This document shows, one piece after another, positions 59,710-64,000 of a stretch of DNA of 64,000 bases (its first letter is position 1; each line of letters begins with the position of its first letter). Location: the NCBI GenBank assembly GCA_933207985.1, contig OW240916.1, forward strand, positions 132,670,834 to 132,734,833, in the 5' to 3' direction. A program made the position numbers and the translations under genes. The stretch comes from Pelobates cultripes (Eukaryota > Chordata > Amphibia > Anura > Pelobatidae). The notes below the pieces were generated by a model. The model searched no databases and was not told where the DNA came from. It was given only the letters and a program-made list of their open reading frames with translations.

Positions 59710-61647
59710 GTAAGCACTCATTAACCTCCGTAATACTATTTGCATGTGGTCTTTATCTTAACCAGCTCATTCAGAGCTGAAAATAGGAAGGGTCATTCTG
59801 TATTTACAAAAAGCTAAATTGGATTAATTAATATGCAATAAGTGAAATTGGGTACACCTGCCATAATAAATTCAGTGTTTTCCTGGTAGCTCCAAAGGTA
59901 GAACTTTGACCAGAATATTTTCAGAAATACATCCACTCAAGTTAGTTTCCTTATTTGAGGATACTCATGTGTTCGTGAAACCGCCCAACCCCCCGCCAAA
60001 ACAAATGAACGAAACAATTCCTTTATAAAGGTTAGTGTGACCAAGTAATGTTCATTGATGGACATAGAATTGCTTTAGAAATCATATTCCTAGGTTTGGG
60101 TTGTAATATTTCCTCGATGCTAATCTACACAGACATTGCTACAGTGGTGGGAGAACTGAGAATTGTGGGCTGTAGTCTCAAAACATTGAAAATGAAAATA
60201 GTGGGAGGTGTGTTGGGATGTCTCTGACATAAATCTGTCGGAATAAGGCAGCAGGCAGGAATTGTGCTAGGACATTTCTAGCCTGGTGCTTTGTGTATTT
60301 GTGTATGATCTGTGCCCTCAATACTCTCCGGTTCTAGACTAGCCCACTGAGGCAGACCAGGCTGCCAGACTAATGCCTCTGGAGCTGTATTTATATTTTA
60401 TACAGTTTAGTCTTGTACTATGTTTGGACTAGTCGGCACATAATTCTGACAGATAAAACTATTTACTTAACATCAATGCAATCTTGTTTTCCCAAGGCAT
60501 CCTTTATCGTTTTCAAAGCTATGGCTATTCAAGTGGTACCCCTTTTTCTCTTAATTCTCTTATATATATAAAAATTCACAAAATTATCCACCATACACTA
60601 TCACTCTGTGACACTGCATTGCATTTGTGTGTGTGTGTGTGTGTGTCTATAGAAAAACAAAAGGTTAAATAAAGGATTATTACATCTAAAAGGTCACATT
60701 CTCAATCGATAATGAAATGGAATGAATCATGTTGTTGGTATAATGAAAAAGAATCTTTATAGACGAATGCATCACTGAATAAATATTCCATCTTATTACA
60801 TTGAGACCTAATTATACTCTGGGTTAGTTCAAAATGTCCCAGTGTATTCTTTCATGTTATTATCTTTACATTTTTATATTAGGTCTTCTGAAACTCTTCT
60901 GCTGGAAAGTTACAGCAAAGTTAAAATATAACAGAGAAATGTATCTGTTAAAAAAAAAAGACATTTGGGTAGCACTTTTCTTCCAACTTTAGTTATCATG
61001 CAGTGAGCTCAATTAGGTGTGGTGCCACTCCTCTCTCTAGGCTATAGCTCACAAATTTACATTAGGCATATGCCTGCTGGGTGCACTTAGAAATATGCAT
61101 CCAAGCTTCATTGAGGCTTTAAAATTGCAAAGAGGAACAATTTTATATATTTATTTTTTTGCTTTCAAGCTGCCTTCCAAAAAATAACAGTTTTCACAGT
61201 CCAGCTGTTCAATTATAGTAAATTAATAGGGCTTATTTATTAAACATTAATTTATTGTGAATTGAAAACTAAATGGCAAAAATTAGGCAAAGAGTGCTGA
61301 TCTGGGAACATTCTTTATTCAGCTATGCTTATATTTTGGATATTTTAGCATAGATTTTCAATTAATTTGTTCATTTCCTACAATTCACTAATTGGGAATG
61401 AAGCCTTGGGGTGTTTCATTTCAAACTGAGTAGAGGGTGAAATGAATTTGAACTTGTTGCCATCTCAAGCCTAATGCATAGAGATAGTTTTCATGATACT
61501 GCAGTGTCTTCTGGGAAAGAGAGTAAATTAAAAATGGATTGTGGGAATAGAAAAACATAGGAACAGTGTGTATTTCTCCGCTAGATTCCAATGGTCCAAC
61601 AAATATGTGCATGTAGAAGTAAATTTAAAAGTAGAATATTTACTTAA

Positions 61648-63440
61648 AGAATGTGATGGCAGATAAGAACCATTCGGCCCATCTAGTCTGCCCAATTTTC
61701 TAAATACTTTTTTTAGTCCCTGGCCTTATCTTATAGTTAGGATAGCCTTATGCCTATCCCATGCATGCTTACACTCCTTTACTGTGTTTACCTCTACCAC
61801 TTCAGTTGGAAGGCTATTCCATGCATCCACTACCCTCTCAGTAAAGTAATACTTCCTGATATTATTTTTAAACCTTTGTCCCTCTAATTTAAGAATATGT
61901 CCTCTTGTTGTGGTAGTTTTTCTTCTTTTAAATATAGTCTCCTCCTTTACTGTGTTGATTCCCTTTATATATTTAAATGTTTCTATCATATCCCCCCTGT
62001 CTCGTCTTTCCTCCAAGCTATACATGTTAAGATCCTTTAACTTTTCCTGGTAAGTTTTATGCTGTAATCCATGAACCAGTTTACTAGCCCTTCTCAGAAC
62101 CCTCTCTAAGGTATCAATATCCTTCTGAAGATACGGTCTCCAGTACTGTGTACAATACTCCAAGTGAGGTCTCACCAGTGTTCTGTACAATGGCATGAGC
62201 ACTTTCCTCTTTCTACTGCTAATACCTTTCCCTATACAACCAAGCATTCTGCTAGCATTTCCTGCTGCTCTATTACATTGTCTGCCTACCTTTAAGTCAT
62301 CAGAAATAATCACCCCTAAATCCCTTTCTTCATATGTTGAGGTTAGGATTCTATCAAATATTCTGTAAAATCTCCTCCTTTACTGTGTTGATTCCCTTTA
62401 TCTATTTAAATGTTTCTATCATTTCGCCCCATCTCGTCTTTCCCCCAAGCTATACATGTTAAGATCCTTTAACCTTTCCTTGTAAGTTTTTTCCTGCAAT
62501 CCATGAACCAGTTTAGTAGCCTTCTCTGAACTCTCTCAATATCAATATCCTTCTGAAGATACGGTCTCCAGTACTGCGTACAATACTCCAAGTGAGATCT
62601 CACCAGTGTTCTGTACAATGGCATGACCACTTCCCTCTTTCTATGGCTATTACCTCTCCCTATACAACCAAGCATTCTGCTAGCATTTCCTGCTACTTTA
62701 TTACATTGCATGTCTACCTTTAAGTTATCTGAAATAATTAACCTAAATGTTGAGGTTAGGACTCTATAAAATATTGTATACTCTGCCCTTGGGTTTTATA
62801 TAATATGCATTATCTTGCAATTATCCACATTAAATGTCAGCTGCCACAACTCTGCAGAGTACCACAGTGGTTTCTTATTTATTTACTTTTACTGACAAGT
62901 CTGATGCAATTTTCTGTTGCCTTCAGCAGTGCAAATTTTAAATAATCCAATTTCTCTAGGACTCCATTTAAACTGCTCCATTCTGATAATGACACCTTTA
63001 CACATATTCTAATTTTAGAAAAGTCTGTTTTCCTAAAGTCTAAAACTTTTGTTTTTGTGTGATGTGATTCAGTCACTGTTATTATATAAAACCACACTGA
63101 CTGATGATCACTGGATCCTAAACTTTCACCTACAGTAATATCTGATACCAAAATCTCCATTTGTTAACACTAAATCTAGTATGGCCTCTTTACGAGTTGG
63201 CTCCTCAACGAATATGTGTGCTCCTGGCACAAGCAGCTATTTTGGTTTTCCAGTTCACATCAAGAAGATTAAAGTCACCCATGATGATAACTTCCCTTTT
63301 CATTTTAGCTATTTCCTCAACTAGTAGATTATCAAACTCTTCTATTTGTCCTGTGGGCCTATAAATCACATCTACACGAGTTACTGTGTGATTACCAAAT
63401 TCTAAATGTTCTTTCCACCATGTTAAACCGGCACTGTCAT
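61648..63440 (-). pseudogene. CR1-like LINE, RT core deleted, minus strand
   Basis: Reading the minus strand, an APE-endonuclease part comes first (about 63440-62880: VIYRPTGQIEEFDN, IIMGDFNLLDVNW, and SLGSSDHQSVWFYI). The frame then jumps to WQLTFNVDNCKIMH, which normally follows the RT palm, so the catalytic RT domain is missing. The thumb/C-terminal region follows twice (see the tandem duplication), ending with RPHLEYCTQYWRPYLQKDI, RDRGDMIETFKYIKGIN and FTERVVDAWNSLPTEVV. The 3' end carries the GGGCAGACTAGATGGGCC and GGTTCTTATCTGCC phrases characteristic of frog CR1 tails. The endonuclease DNA 5' of 63440 joins an unrelated GC-richer repeat. Confidence 0.85.
61939..62790 (-). repeat. 433-bp tandem duplication inside CR1
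   Basis: CTCCTCCTTTACTGTGTTGA occurs at 61939 and again at 62372, and the following DNA is repeated in the same order through TTAAGATCCTTTAAC, GATACGGTCTCCAGTACTG, CTATACAACCAAGCATTCTG and GTTGAGGTTAGGA. The second unit (62372-62790) has diverged by substitutions and small deletions (for example at about 62536). The repeated segment encodes the CR1 RT thumb region. Confidence 0.9.
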
Positions 63441-64000
63441 CGCCTGGGGACTTTACATAATTTGTACAGACCTCCAACGGTGACATCGCCGCTGAGGGTG
63501 GCCAGGAGGGGACAGGCAAAGGTGAGGTTAACATATCTGAACCAGTGCCTTGCAGGCGGCACTATCTTCTTCTGCCCATTTTTCTTCTGTCAATGCATAT
63601 GAGAGTACAGCATTGAGGTCTAAAAAGAATTAAGCAGTAATGCTGGGAGGCAGGTAGGGAGTTCATGGTGGGAGGGAAGATTAAAGGTTCCTCTTGGAGG
63701 GCCATAGATGTATTTTAGGTGCAAAGACCAAAAATAGTGACCATGTGAAAATATTAATCAAATTACCTCAAATAAATATTGTGACTTGAAACAGGAGAGG
63801 CTCACGTATGAAAAGAAAAACAAAGAAAAAACATGAAAATAGTGTAATTCTGTGAAATTCTACTAAATGGTGCTTTCAGGTGGAATATAGTCTAAATACA
63901 CCTGGCTGTAGGTAGTATGGCAGATGATGTGTTTACAAATTACACCAAGCCTCTTGGATGAATAATTTTGTAGTATGATTTCATCAGAAATAAACACAGA

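Larger units (their letters stand above)
59710..64000 (+). other. RFX3 intron after third coding exon (partial)
   Basis: It starts GTAAGC and extends beyond the window. 59760-61640 is AT-rich with no gene and a short (GT)n run at 60627-60645. The CR1 element (61648-63440) follows. 63450-64000 has a GC-richer repeat-like segment (63425-63600) whose family I do not recognise, then AT-rich DNA. Confidence 0.9.

Noticed and set aside
59488..59724. A separate 78-codon protein starting at an internal ATG
   Set aside because: It is the RFX3 exon read from an internal Met and running past the splice donor at 59710.

Overview
The window is vertebrate nuclear DNA, almost certainly from an anuran amphibian. 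It is AT-rich, has very low gene density and is packed with transposable-element relics of types familiar from frog genomes: TTAA-flanked palindromic MITEs, CR1- and L2-like LINEs, CAG...CTG-ended hAT-type elements with 8-bp target duplications, and (CA)n-type minisatellites. No bacterial-type genes, rRNA, tRNA or CRISPR array were seen. The species is not determined.

The only host gene found is RFX3 on the + strand, represented by three coding exons: 37630-37754 (ATG at 37638), 50283-50380 and 59454-59709. They join in frame to 157 codons of the N-terminal Q/V- and S/T/G-rich activation region of this ciliogenesis transcription factor. The winged-helix DNA-binding domain must lie beyond 64000. 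A splice acceptor only 8 nt before the ATG means at least one non-coding 5' exon lies further upstream. I see no CpG-island promoter in the window, so most or all of 1-37629 is probably the long 5'-UTR intron.

Layout. 1-9 kb: degenerate LTR-like DNA, a GC-rich/minisatellite repeat (2.3-3.2 kb), a 5'-truncated L2-like LINE (3.6-4.5 kb) and a solo LTR-like element with a 5-bp duplication (6.36-6.91 kb). 9-17 kb: a 97-bp-arm foldback, a 45-bp-arm hairpin, (TA)n tracts and TTAA MITEs. 18-22 kb: two hAT-type elements with internal minisatellites and a 149-bp hAT MITE. 24-26 kb: a half-L1 (ORF1 only) inserted in an older repeat. 26-37 kb: mostly unique AT-rich intron, a candidate conserved element near 31.6-31.9 kb, an LTR fragment and a third minisatellite-bearing hAT-type element. 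39.4-42 kb: a 2.6-kb hAT-type element with a strand-switching minisatellite. 44.9-50.1 kb: four TTAA MITEs and a 981-bp solo LTR ending 176 bp before an RFX3 exon. 50.6-53.1 kb: an L2-like LINE lacking its RT core. 61.6-63.5 kb: a CR1 LINE lacking its RT core, with an internal 433-bp tandem duplication.

The most interesting signals are (i) the repeated capture of minisatellites inside hAT-type elements with clean target duplications, (ii) about seven short modules resembling minimal hammerhead-ribozyme cores, (iii) the half-L1 element, and (iv) three LINE lineages that all lack the catalytic RT domain. All are read by eye; none has been checked by alignment.
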